This document shows, piece by piece, positions 34,447 through 42,041 of a stretch of DNA of 58,830 nt. Both the position numbers and the translations under genes were made by a program. The DNA is from Methylomonas rosea (lineage in GTDB: Bacteria > Pseudomonadota > Gammaproteobacteria > Methylococcales > Methylomonadaceae), in contig NZ_JANIBL010000028.1 in the NCBI RefSeq assembly GCF_024505055.1, positions 1-58,830 of the forward strand, in the 5' to 3' direction. Under the pieces are notes generated by a model. It ran no database searches. It was not told where the DNA came from and worked only from the letters and a program-made list of their open reading frames with translations. The stretch's first letter is position 1. The number at the start of each line of letters is the position of its first letter.

Positions 34447-34468
34447 TTCCCACGCTGGAGCGTGGGAA
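34447..34468. repeat. Perfect palindrome TTCCCACGCT-GG-AGCGTGGGAA
   Basis: This is the intact form of the repeat whose arms occur at 888, 31651 and 33930. The 10-bp stem with a 2-base loop is about 55 bases upstream of the dehydrogenase gene. It may act as a transcription or mRNA end element, or be a RAYT substrate. Confidence 0.75.
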
Positions 34469-34524
34469 CGATATAATCTGCCTACGCCGATTAATGCTTA
34501 AGTGAAAATACACAAACCTCAATC

Positions 34525-35643
34525 ATGACTAAAACCCCTGATTTTTCCGGCATACCTGCTTACGCAGGCCCACCGAACGAAGCCCAAATCCGATCCCGCT
34601 TGCATGCTGTCGCCGAGCTGGGTGTGTTCCGTCATGCCATCCCCCAAGCCATCGGCGGTTTTGGCGACGACTTTGCCGCTCTGGTCGAAAGCCATCGCTG
34701 GCTCGGAGAAAGCTGCCGCGATCCCGGCTTGATGCTGGCGATCAACGCCCATCTGTGGGGCTCGGTTTTTCCGATCTTGCTTTACGGCAGCGAGACGCAA
34801 AAAGAAAAATTTCTGCCGGCCTTGCTAAACGGTCAATGGCTGGGCGGCCATGCCATCACCGAGCCGTCTTGCGGCTCGGACGTGCAGGCGATGACCGCTC
34901 GCGCGGAACTTAGTGGCAGTGGTTATGTGTTGAACGGCGAAAAACGCTATATCAGCAATGTGCCATTAGCTGATTGGTTGGTGATTTACGCCAAGCTGGA
35001 CGGCAAGATTTCTGCGTTCCTGGTTTGCCGCGAGGATGACGGCTGTCAGTTCAGCGACGAGGGGGCTTTGAGCGCTTGCTTGGGCAGCGCTACCGGCAGC
35101 GTGAGCTTGAAAGATTGCCGGCTTGGCCCCGATCGCCTACTAGGAAAAATCGGCGCCGGCACGCAGATGATCCAAAAGGCGCTGGAATACGAGCGGGCCT
35201 TTGTATTTGCCGGCATTGCCGGGATCATGGACTGGCAACTGGCGGAAGTAGTGCGTTACAGCCGGGAACGGCGCTCCGGCGGCGTACATTTGGGCAAGCA
35301 TCAGGCTATTAGCCACAGAATTGCGGATATGAAGTTGCGGCTGGACACTGTCGATTTATGGTTAGGCGAATGCGCGCGATTGTGCGACGCAGGGCAACGC
35401 CTGACAATGGCTTCAGCGCAAACCAAACTGTATGCGGCCGAGGCCTTCTTGCAATCCAGCCTGGATGCGGTGCAGATCATGGGCGCGGCGGGTCTGGAAT
35501 CGGAAAGCATAATGGCGCAATTGGTGCAGGATGCCATGGCCGGCCGCTTGTTTTCCGGCAGTTCGGAAGTGCAGAAAAACCTGATCGCCGCGCTGCTCGG
35601 CACCGGCGACGCTTACCGGCTTAACCCGCAACCTCATTCATGA
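34525..35643 (+). CDS. Acyl-CoA-dehydrogenase-like flavoenzyme, probable prolyl/aminoacyl-carrier dehydrogenase
   Basis: The 372-residue protein has the full acyl-CoA dehydrogenase fold (ITEPSCGSDVQAM for FAD, HQAISHRIADMKLRL). At the usual MCAD catalytic Glu position the sequence is LFSGSSEVQ (Ser344). A candidate base sits instead in helix G, Glu223 in LEYERAFVFAG. That relocation, together with the NAHLWG and KHQAISHRIADMKLRL patterns, matches PltE/RedW/PigA enzymes that oxidise prolyl-carrier to pyrrolyl-2-carboxyl-carrier. With the adenylation enzyme and carrier in the same block this is the expected job. A general acyl-ACP desaturation is the alternative. Its stop overlaps the deacetylase start by 4 bases. 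Confidence 0.78.
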   Translation: MTKTPDFSGIPAYAGPPNEAQIRSRLHAVAELGVFRHAIPQAIGGFGDDFAALVESHRWLGESCRDPGLMLAINAHLWGSVFPILLYGSETQKEKFLPALLNGQWLGGHAITEPSCGSDVQAMTARAELSGSGYVLNGEKRYISNVPLADWLVIYAKLDGKISAFLVCREDDGCQFSDEGALSACLGSATGSVSLKDCRLGPDRLLGKIGAGTQMIQKALEYERAFVFAGIAGIMDWQLAEVVRYSRERRSGGVHLGKHQAISHRIADMKLRLDTVDLWLGECARLCDAGQRLTMASAQTKLYAAEAFLQSSLDAVQIMGAAGLESESIMAQLVQDAMAGRLFSGSSEVQKNLIAALLGTGDAYRLNPQPHS

Positions 35644-36464
35644 TGAACTTTTCCGCTTACCGCAACTGGCAGCCGACACTGCTAATGAAGGCCTCATTCG
35701 CTATAACAATGGCTGCCCCAGTGACTATGGTCATTCAACCCGGCATCTGGCCTTGGGCCCTGGCCGTGTTAATTGCCGATCATTTGGTTTTAACCTTTGC
35801 CGGGCTTTGGCCGCGCTGTTCCTGGGTGGGGTCAAACTGGACTTCGTTACCGCCAGCTTCCGCCGCGCGGGGCGAAATTGCCATCACGATTGACGACGGC
35901 CCTGATCCCGACATCACACCCGCCGTCCTCGATATACTGGATCATTACCACGCCAAGGCCACATTTTTTTGCATTGCCGATAAAGCTCAGCGCTACCCGG
36001 ACCTGTGCCGGGACATCGTGAAGCGCGGGCACGCCGTGGAAAATCACAGCATGCACCATCAATACCATTTGCCGTTTCTGTTGCTAAATGGCTGGATGGC
36101 CGAACTAAACGCGGCCCAGGATGCTCTGACTAAGGTGACCGGCATCCGCCCGCGATTTTTCAGGCCGCCGGTGGGATTGCGTAATCCTTTGCTGGACCCG
36201 GTACTCAATCGTTTAGGGTTGAAATTGGCGAGTTGGACCCGACGCGGCTTCGATACTATCGAGGGCAATTCGCAGGCGGTATTAGCGAAATTATTGAAAG
36301 ACCTAAAGGCCGGAGACATCCTGCTGTTGCATGACAGTAACGTCGCTGTTACTGAAAGCGGCCAGCCGGTGATTTTGGAAGTTTTACCGCCTCTGCTAAA
36401 GGCTATTAGCGCTGCAAGGTTACGCACCGTCACGCTGAGCGAGAGTCTGGAAGGTTCCGACTAA
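35640..36464 (+). CDS. Polysaccharide-deacetylase-family (NodB-like) membrane-anchored hydrolase
   Basis: The 274-residue protein has two N-terminal hydrophobic stretches (about 16-34 and 38-56). A NodB domain follows with TIDDGPDPD (Asp85/Asp86), the metal histidines His136 and His140 in ENHSMHH, and FRPPVG at 174-179. A late LLLHDSN supplies the final His. The family removes acyl groups from N-acyl sugars or amines with Zn. It is translationally coupled to the dehydrogenase gene, which suggests a role on the cluster's product or glycan acceptor rather than on peptidoglycan. All key residues are present. Confidence 0.82.
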   Translation: MMNFSAYRNWQPTLLMKASFAITMAAPVTMVIQPGIWPWALAVLIADHLVLTFAGLWPRCSWVGSNWTSLPPASAARGEIAITIDDGPDPDITPAVLDILDHYHAKATFFCIADKAQRYPDLCRDIVKRGHAVENHSMHHQYHLPFLLLNGWMAELNAAQDALTKVTGIRPRFFRPPVGLRNPLLDPVLNRLGLKLASWTRRGFDTIEGNSQAVLAKLLKDLKAGDILLLHDSNVAVTESGQPVILEVLPPLLKAISAARLRTVTLSESLEGSD

Positions 36465-36516
36465 GGTCACGAACAAGCCTGTTTATCCAACAAACCTGAC
36501 TGCGGAGAAATCAGCC

Positions 36517-36894
36517 ATGAAAAAATACTATTCCATCACCGCTTTGCTGTTCTTTCTGAGCGCTTGCTCGTATCAAGCGCCGGATTATTTGCAAGTTATT
36601 GCCGCGCCGGAATTAAACCAACTGATGCAAAAACAGGATATTTTTCTGGTGGACGTGCATACGCCGGAGCAGCGGCATATCAAAGGCACTGACGCCTTTA
36701 TCCCTTACAACAACGTAGAAAAATATCTGGATAAACTACCCAAGGATAAATCAACCCCGATTTATTTGTACTGTGAGGGCGGGCCGATGGGAAACGCCGC
36801 AGCCAAAACGCTACACGAATTGGGTTACGAGCATTTAAGCAATCTGGAAGGCGGCACCAAAGCCTGGAAACAGGCGGGATTTGGGTTCGAATAA
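36517..36894 (+). CDS. Rhodanese-like lipoprotein
   Basis: The 125-residue protein starts with a lipoprotein signal (LLFFLSAC17) and then a single rhodanese domain (LNQLMQKQDIFLVDVHTPEQRHIKGTDAFIPY). Cys86 lies in LYCEGGPMGNAAAKTL. The active-site loop CEGGPMG lacks the closing Arg of the classical C-x5-R loop, so thiosulfate sulfurtransferase activity is uncertain and a binding or thiol-redox role is possible. It is last in the plus-strand block, convergent with the next lipoprotein gene. Confidence 0.8.
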   Translation: MKKYYSITALLFFLSACSYQAPDYLQVIAAPELNQLMQKQDIFLVDVHTPEQRHIKGTDAFIPYNNVEKYLDKLPKDKSTPIYLYCEGGPMGNAAAKTLHELGYEHLSNLEGGTKAWKQAGFGFE

Positions 36895-36920
36895 ACTTGC
36901 GGAGTATGAGTTTTTAATTT

Positions 36921-36951
36921 CTGGAACCGTGACGAATGTCAGCGGTTCCAG
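36921..36951. terminator. Hairpin between convergent blocks
   Basis: CTGGAACCG and CGGTTCCAG pair perfectly over 9 bp with a 13-base loop. It lies between the rhodanese stop and the end of the minus-strand lipoprotein gene. There is no clear T run, so efficiency is uncertain. Confidence 0.55.
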
Positions 36952-36971
36952 CGACGGAAGATTACCGGTGT

Positions 36972-37538
36972 TTATTCGACAATATTATCAACCTTGCCGT
37001 TTTTAAATTTGACCACAAAGCGGTTGAACAGATTGGACCAGTAAGTCCAGTCGTCACTGTCCAGCGAGGGCGTCACATGCTGCGGCGGGTAGCCAATGGC
37101 CGCCAGCACGGCTTTTTTACTCATATCTTTCTTGACCTGCCCCGCCAGGATGCTTTCGCGTTCGGCGGCGGTAAATTGATTAAGATCAACTTTGCTGGTG
37201 CCGGCGATTTTACTGAAGGCAATCGGCATCTCGTCCTTGGTAAATTTCTGCACGTTTTCGATCGTAATCAATTGGCCGCTAGGCTCCACTCTAAGCACCG
37301 CGTCGTCGGAGTTCAGAGACAGCAATGCGACCGGCGTATTGATCGGAATCAACTGGCCCTTACGATAATTGGTGGTGCGGAACCGGTTTTGCTCTTGGAA
37401 TAGACTGAACTGCGTGTAGTAAACCTGAGCGGGCTGCACAACCGCCGCCGCGCCTTCGCCGGGTTTAAGCTCTTTTTTACACCCAACCGCCAACACAGCC
37501 AGGCACAGCAGCATCAAAATGTAGTTTTTTCTAAACAT
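36972..37538 (-). CDS. Hypothetical lipoprotein
   Basis: The start is ATG 37538, preceded by GAGGGA; a TTG two codons earlier is less likely. The 188-residue protein has a lipoprotein signal (LMLLCLAVLAVGC) and a lysine-rich KKELKPGEG start. A beta-rich region (TTNYRKGQLIPINTPVALLSL) follows, then a C-terminal BamE-like part (KKAVLAAIGYPPQHVTPSLD ... FVVKFKNGKVDNIVE). Not recognised by name. It sits 121 bases beyond the thioesterase gene and may be the distal gene of the right block or a separate unit. Confidence 0.7.
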   Translation of the reverse strand: MFRKNYILMLLCLAVLAVGCKKELKPGEGAAAVVQPAQVYYTQFSLFQEQNRFRTTNYRKGQLIPINTPVALLSLNSDDAVLRVEPSGQLITIENVQKFTKDEMPIAFSKIAGTSKVDLNQFTAAERESILAGQVKKDMSKKAVLAAIGYPPQHVTPSLDSDDWTYWSNLFNRFVVKFKNGKVDNIVE

Positions 37539-37659
37539 AGTCAAAATCCCTCGAGCAAAAGGTTAAGAACATGCCGGCGCCAGGCAAAATGCAGCGCCGC
37601 GACGGTAAAAACAGATAGTACAGCCGGGAAAGCCTTAAAAACAAACAGAATAGACAGCA

Positions 37660-38082
37660 TTAGGGCGAATCGATTTTAATCCCGAGTTTTTCCAGAAACA
37701 CGGCCGGCGAGGCGAAACACATTTCGCGGCTCACCGCATCAACGGCGGCTTGGATGGTATGCCCCTTGGCCAATACTTCGCCGGTTTCGGCATCAGCGAC
37801 CAGGTATTTAATCTTCATCCGGTATTCCCACTCCACCAACTCCGCCGATACGCGAATCCGCTGTTCAAACTGCGCCGGGCGCACATAACGCAGTTGTAAA
37901 TCCACAATCGGCCAGACGTAGCCGGTCTCCTTCATGGCCATATAACCGTAGCCGATTTTGTCCAGCATCGCGCAACGGGCGATCTCGATGTATTTGCAAT
38001 AGTGGCCGTGCCAGGCAATATTCAATAGATCGATGTCATGAAAAGGCACGGTCATTTCGACTTCGGCGCGTAGCATAGTCAC
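37660..38082 (-). CDS. Hotdog-fold thioesterase (4HBT family)
   Basis: The 140-residue protein has the 4-hydroxybenzoyl-CoA thioesterase pattern VPFHDIDLLNIAWHGHYCKY, with the conserved Asp in the DID/HGHY region and a DAVSREM tail. Aryl-polyene clusters carry such an enzyme (ApeK) to release acyl chains or edit carriers. The start is GTG 38082, overlapping the upstream acyltransferase stop by 4 bases; ATG 38076 is also possible. Confidence 0.82.
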   Translation of the reverse strand: MTMLRAEVEMTVPFHDIDLLNIAWHGHYCKYIEIARCAMLDKIGYGYMAMKETGYVWPIVDLQLRYVRPAQFEQRIRVSAELVEWEYRMKIKYLVADAETGEVLAKGHTIQAAVDAVSREMCFASPAVFLEKLGIKIDSP

Positions 38083-39056
38083 TTGTCCTCGGCAGCAATC
38101 GGGGCTTTATCGTTTGCAGCCGGCCGGCCCCAATACGGGTAAAAATTAAACCATTGCAGTGGCGCAATCCGGCAATAGCCCTCCAGTCGCTCGGCATATT
38201 GTCTTGCCAGGGCAGCCAAGGCCTGACTACGTTGGGGATCGCCACGCGGGATGCGGATATTCGCGGCAAATGGCTCGAGATGAATTTTGAATCGTCCATC
38301 TACCGGAAAGCAGAACAGGGTGAAGACCGGACAACGCAACAACGAAGCTAACAGATACGGGCCTTGCGGAAATTCGGCATCCTCTCCTAGGAAACTAGCC
38401 GACATGGTGCGGCTGCCCTGCACCGGCACCCTGTCGCCCACCATCACCAAAAACTCGCCGCGCTCGATCTTTTCCTGCAAGCTAATCGCAATCGCCGGAC
38501 TCAACTCAGTAACTTGAATCAACTGGATGGTGGCGCTGCCACGGCTGCCGAGCAGGCGGTTAAACTTCTCGGCGTGCTTGGTGTGCACCAAAATATTGAG
38601 ATGGATGTGGCCGCGCATCGTGGCGATGGCCTGACAGATTTCCAGATTGCCGATGTGGCCGGACAGCAGCATGGCGCCGCGCTTTTGGTCGATCAAATCC
38701 AGCAGCAGCTGGCGATTGGGAAAATCCACTTGTTCCGGCGTGATATTGCCGGTCCAAACCACAATTTTATCCAGCAAGGTTTCACCGAAGCTCAAGAAAT
38801 GCCTGTAACTCTGCCAGAGCCCGCTGCCTAAGCCCAACTCCGGGTAAAACCCGGCTAAGTGGCGCAAATACTCCCTCGAAGACTCGCGGGCAAGATGCCC
38901 GGCGACAAAGTAGTAACTCACCACCGGCCGTAAAAACAAACGAAATACCCAACGGCCGAATACCCGATACACCCACACCAACGCCCGTATGCCCCAAAGC
39001 AGGCTGTTTTCCTCCACGGCGGCCCAATGCCGGGCGGCGGCGTTTGCGGGTTTCAT
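38079..39056 (-). CDS. LpxL/HtrB-like membrane acyltransferase
   Basis: The start is ATG 39056, overlapping the glycosyltransferase stop (ATGA), rather than the frame opening at 39086. The 325-residue protein has a membrane-anchoring N-terminus and the H-x4-E motif in LLSGHIGNLEIC. VMVGDRVPVQG and FPQGPYLLASLLRCPVF follow, as in lipid A late acyltransferases. In some aryl-polyene clusters this domain is fused to the glycosyltransferase (ApeJ); here they are two coupled genes. It probably adds an acyl or polyene chain to a glycosylated intermediate. Confidence 0.82.
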   Translation of the reverse strand: MKPANAAARHWAAVEENSLLWGIRALVWVYRVFGRWVFRLFLRPVVSYYFVAGHLARESSREYLRHLAGFYPELGLGSGLWQSYRHFLSFGETLLDKIVVWTGNITPEQVDFPNRQLLLDLIDQKRGAMLLSGHIGNLEICQAIATMRGHIHLNILVHTKHAEKFNRLLGSRGSATIQLIQVTELSPAIAISLQEKIERGEFLVMVGDRVPVQGSRTMSASFLGEDAEFPQGPYLLASLLRCPVFTLFCFPVDGRFKIHLEPFAANIRIPRGDPQRSQALAALARQYAERLEGYCRIAPLQWFNFYPYWGRPAANDKAPIAAEDK

Positions 39057-39796
39057 CGGAAATGCCTCAATAACAATTTTGGCCAACGTAACAACATGCC
39101 AAAAAACAAGCGGGCATGGGTCTGACTTAGCAGCAGATTATCCTCCCAAGCCCGGAAATGCGATAAGCCGTCAAGCGGATAGCGCACTTGGGTGGGAATG
39201 GAAATGATCGACACCCCTTGCCAATAAAGCCGGACCAAAATTTCCGTATCAAACCCCATGCGGTTTTCCATGGCAATGGTTTGGACTAACTTTGCGGTAG
39301 AGGCCAGCGGGTAAACCCGGTAGCCGCACATCGAATCGGGGATGGCCCAAGACAAGGTGTTGATATACACCCAAACATGGGTCAGGTAGCGGGCGTAGTA
39401 GCGCAGTTTGGGAATCGATGCATCGAATAGCGCCCGGCCGATGACTACCGCTTCCGGTGTTTGTTTAGCAGCGTTGAGGAATTTATCCAGATCGTTTAAA
39501 TCGTGCTGGCCGTCGGCATCGATTTGCAGCGCGTGCGAATAACCTTGCGCCAGGGCAGCTAGGATGCCAGATTTTACCACCGCGCCCTTCCCCTGGTTTA
39601 CCTCAAACCTGATAGTTTTTATCAAGGCATATTGCTCGGATAAACCACGAATAACCTCGGCGCAGGAAGCATCGCTACCGTCATCCAGCAACAGACAAGG
39701 TAATTGCCGAGCGGCCAAGCGCTCAACAATCCTGGGGAGCGGCTTTTCGTGGTTGTAGACCGGAATCAGGATGCAGGGATTAAACAAGGTCGTCAT
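39053..39796 (-). CDS. Family 2 glycosyltransferase
   Basis: The 247-residue protein has the GT-A fold: CILIPVYNHEKPLPRIVERL, then LLLDDGSDA, NQGKGAVVKSGILAAL and the metal-binding DADGQ. One hydrophobic region near 140-160 may associate it with the membrane. It overlaps the dehydratase gene upstream (17 bases) and the acyltransferase gene downstream (4 bases). It likely attaches a sugar from an activated donor to the polyene lipid. Confidence 0.88.
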   Translation of the reverse strand: MTTLFNPCILIPVYNHEKPLPRIVERLAARQLPCLLLDDGSDASCAEVIRGLSEQYALIKTIRFEVNQGKGAVVKSGILAALAQGYSHALQIDADGQHDLNDLDKFLNAAKQTPEAVVIGRALFDASIPKLRYYARYLTHVWVYINTLSWAIPDSMCGYRVYPLASTAKLVQTIAMENRMGFDTEILVRLYWQGVSIISIPTQVRYPLDGLSHFRAWEDNLLLSQTHARLFFGMLLRWPKLLLRHFR

Positions 39797-40151
39797 GGAA
39801 GTAGATTCTACCCGAGCTATATTCGCAGGCTGGCGAACGGTAACAAAATGTCAATTTGCCGGTTTGTTGCAGATAGTGCAATTCCAACTCCAACTTTTGG
39901 CCAGGCAACAACAGCTCCTTAAATTTTACCGATTCCATATGACTGAAGGCGCGGGTTAAATCCAGGTATTGCCGGGCATAATGCACCGCCCATTGGATTT
40001 GCACGACGCCCGGCACCACCGAAATTTCATCGAAATGACCGTTGAAATAGGTTAGATCCTTAGGAACACGTAGCGCCAACACCACGCCGTCGGCCTGAAC
40101 TTGTTCGACTAGCATCTCCGGAAATAAAACGACCGGTTCGTTTCCTTGCAT
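39780..40151 (-). CDS. Hotdog-fold 3-hydroxyacyl-ACP dehydratase-like protein (ApeI type)
   Basis: The frame opens at 40325, but the true start is probably ATG 40151 (123 residues), 8 bases after the membrane-protein stop. The FabA/FabZ-like catalytic region reads YFNGHFDEISVVPGVVQIQW with His39. A protein of this kind (ApeI) accompanies every aryl-polyene synthase and dehydrates 3-hydroxyacyl-ACP to the trans enoyl that stays in the polyene. The other dehydratase is at 43996. Confidence 0.82.
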   Translation of the reverse strand: MQGNEPVVLFPEMLVEQVQADGVVLALRVPKDLTYFNGHFDEISVVPGVVQIQWAVHYARQYLDLTRAFSHMESVKFKELLLPGQKLELELHYLQQTGKLTFCYRSPACEYSSGRIYFHDDLV

Positions 40152-40159
40152 TACTGTAT

Positions 40160-40807
40160 TCAAAAGCTGGCCTTCACTTTGCGGCGCACAGCCATTTCTG
40201 CTGCCATCAATAAACCCATCAGCACATAGGAGATGCAACCGTTGTAAAGGCTCCACAACCAACGGTCGCCATACCAAATAGTCAGCAAGGAAATTGCCGC
40301 GTTGCCAAGAAAAAAAACGCTCCACACCAGCGTCACTTTCCTTGTATACAGCACACCATGGGCGGGCAGATTGGGAAATTCCAGTCTGGCTAACCGTTCC
40401 ACCACTGTCGGCGGATGAATCAAACTAAAGGAAAACACCGCAAAAAACAGCAGACTGACGAACACCGGATAAGCCAGCAGCCAGCCGGCATCGTTAACCC
40501 ATGCGCCCAGCAACAAAAATAGTGCGCAAGCCAATATCAACCGAGACTCGGCTGCGCCGGCGGATTTACCGGACTTTTGCAGCCAATAACGTAGCAGGAA
40601 TAAGCCGGCGAGCCCCAAGGCCATGGCGCGCGGCTGAAAATAATCAGCGGAAAACCAAATCAGAAAGGGATAGCAGACAGTCACTGCGCCGATAATCACA
40701 TTGAGGATGATTTGCCGAGGCTTTGCTTTGGGGATTGGGCAAACACTGGTATCGGGATTTGCCTGGAGCCTGGCTGGGACCAGGTTGTTGAGAAAGTCTT
40801 TAAACAT
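40160..40807 (-). CDS. COG4648-type polytopic membrane protein, copy 2
   Basis: The 215-residue protein is a paralogue of the product at 28355-28966. It has a short cytoplasmic N-terminus, about six hydrophobic helices and the central HPPTVVERLARLEFPNLPAHG segment. The function is unknown; family members are found almost only with aryl-polyene-like genes. It begins 5 bases after the ACP gene. Confidence 0.8.
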   Translation of the reverse strand: MFKDFLNNLVPARLQANPDTSVCPIPKAKPRQIILNVIIGAVTVCYPFLIWFSADYFQPRAMALGLAGLFLLRYWLQKSGKSAGAAESRLILACALFLLLGAWVNDAGWLLAYPVFVSLLFFAVFSFSLIHPPTVVERLARLEFPNLPAHGVLYTRKVTLVWSVFFLGNAAISLLTIWYGDRWLWSLYNGCISYVLMGLLMAAEMAVRRKVKASF

Positions 40808-40812
40808 CCAGC

Positions 40813-41061
40813 CTATTCAGCGCTGATCCGATACACGGTATCGACCACATCCTGGATGGTACGGGCGTTTTTGAAATCTTCGGGATTGATGCGTTTGCCG
40901 GTAATCTCGCGCAGCCTGACCATTAAATCTACAGCGTCTATGCTGTCGATATCCAAATCCTGCCGCAAGTTTGCCTCTAAGGTGATGTCATCGGGTGTTA
41001 ACTCGAACATTTCCGACATCAGTTGTCTTAAGGTGGCGAATACGTCTTCTTGGGTCTTCAT
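40813..41061 (-). CDS. Acyl carrier protein, polyene cluster copy 2
   Basis: The start is ATG 41061 (82 codons), preceded by GGAAAC; the longer frame from 41106 adds an unlikely basic leader. Ser40 in DLDIDSIDAVDLMVRL is the phosphopantetheine site, as in aryl-polyene ACPs. It is the carrier for the right-hand synthase block. Confidence 0.88.
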   Translation of the reverse strand: MKTQEDVFATLRQLMSEMFELTPDDITLEANLRQDLDIDSIDAVDLMVRLREITGKRINPEDFKNARTIQDVVDTVYRISAE

Positions 41062-41106
41062 ACGGGTTTTGTTTCCTATTGCGATACTCTCGACTCGGCC
41101 GGGCAT

Positions 41107-41284
41107 TCATTCAGCAGCAAATGCTCAACAGGCTCGATTAAGCGGGTATCGGTTTGATATTGTATTTTCTTTGGCACCACTCCAAGCGCCAAAGTATCTC
41201 TGCCAACCGCGCGATAAATTACTACGCCAAGCAAGGATTATACCCTGGGTTACGGCAGATCGCTTACGCTGCTAGCAATCGAAA
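41107..41284 (-). other. Gap inside the synthase operon, possible gene remnant and promoter
   Basis: All other genes of this minus-strand operon overlap or nearly touch, but 178 bases plus the ACP leader carry no recognisable gene. One frame stays open and ends just before the ACP ribosome site (RLIEPVEHLLLNECPAESR). A TATAAT hexamer is present on the minus strand at 41238-41243. It could be the scar of a lost gene (many aryl-polyene clusters have a PlsC-type acyltransferase here) or an internal promoter. Confidence 0.35.
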
Positions 41285-42028
41285 TCACGAAACATTGTCC
41301 AAACGCCAATACCAGATAGCCCTATCTAGCCGACAAGATCCGCTTTGCTGGCCGGTTACGACTGCTTGAACTAAATTCGGCAACCCATTTTCCGGCAATC
41401 CCGGGCCATTCGCCGGCTCGCGTGTCAGTCGCAACTGCCGCCCCGCTCCACCAGGCCTCGCTAGCGTCATCGCCAAAGCCCAGGTGGTTTGGCTGCCGGG
41501 CAGATAGGATCGGTAAACTTCCGGCAAAGGCTGTTCATACCAGACCACTAAAACCTGAGGCACATCCAACAGCATGCCGCCAGCTTCCAAAAAGACTGAA
41601 TACGGCCCTTCCGAGCCCCCGGCCAAAGCCACATAAGGCAGATAACTTGAGCTATGGAAACTGGACAAGCCGGCTATGGCATTATGCACACATTGGCTGA
41701 AGCGGCTAGGCGAAACATGTTCGCCCGCTGCCAAATCTTCCAGCATCTCGAAATAATACTGGCTTTCGCCATGGTTCGAGAAAAATACCGAGGGCATGTC
41801 GCCGTTTTCGTTGCGGCAGCGCCAGGCGACAGCGCAGGCGGCTCTGGCTAAAGGCGACAATCTACGTCTTTGCATTGCCGGTAAAAATCCCACGTCGGCA
41901 TTACCCTGGTTATACGGCAATATTTCTCCATCCGGCCAGTTATTGAGATTAGGATACGGCGCCGACTGCCAAAAACACCAGTGCTTCAGCGTGAAAACCA
42001 AGCTACGTTCCAAACCCGTCGCGTCCAT
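41285..42028 (-). CDS. Chain-length-factor-like beta-ketoacyl synthase, copy 2
   Basis: The start is ATG 42028, 13 bases after the KS stop, giving 247 residues; the frame opening at 42121 lies inside the KS gene. LPAMQRRRLSPLARAACAVAW and SQCVHNAIAGLSSF are the family signatures, and there is no Cys-His-His set. It is a paralogue of 23447-24196. It probably pairs with one of the two adjacent ketosynthases. Confidence 0.83.
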   Translation of the reverse strand: MDATGLERSLVFTLKHWCFWQSAPYPNLNNWPDGEILPYNQGNADVGFLPAMQRRRLSPLARAACAVAWRCRNENGDMPSVFFSNHGESQYYFEMLEDLAAGEHVSPSRFSQCVHNAIAGLSSFHSSSYLPYVALAGGSEGPYSVFLEAGGMLLDVPQVLVVWYEQPLPEVYRSYLPGSQTTWALAMTLARPGGAGRQLRLTREPANGPGLPENGLPNLVQAVVTGQQSGSCRLDRAIWYWRLDNVS

Positions 42029-42041
42029 GCTGTCGGTCAAT

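Noticed and set aside
40152..40325. N-terminal extension of the dehydratase frame
   Set aside because: It overlaps the membrane-protein gene end. ATG 40151 gives the normal hotdog length.
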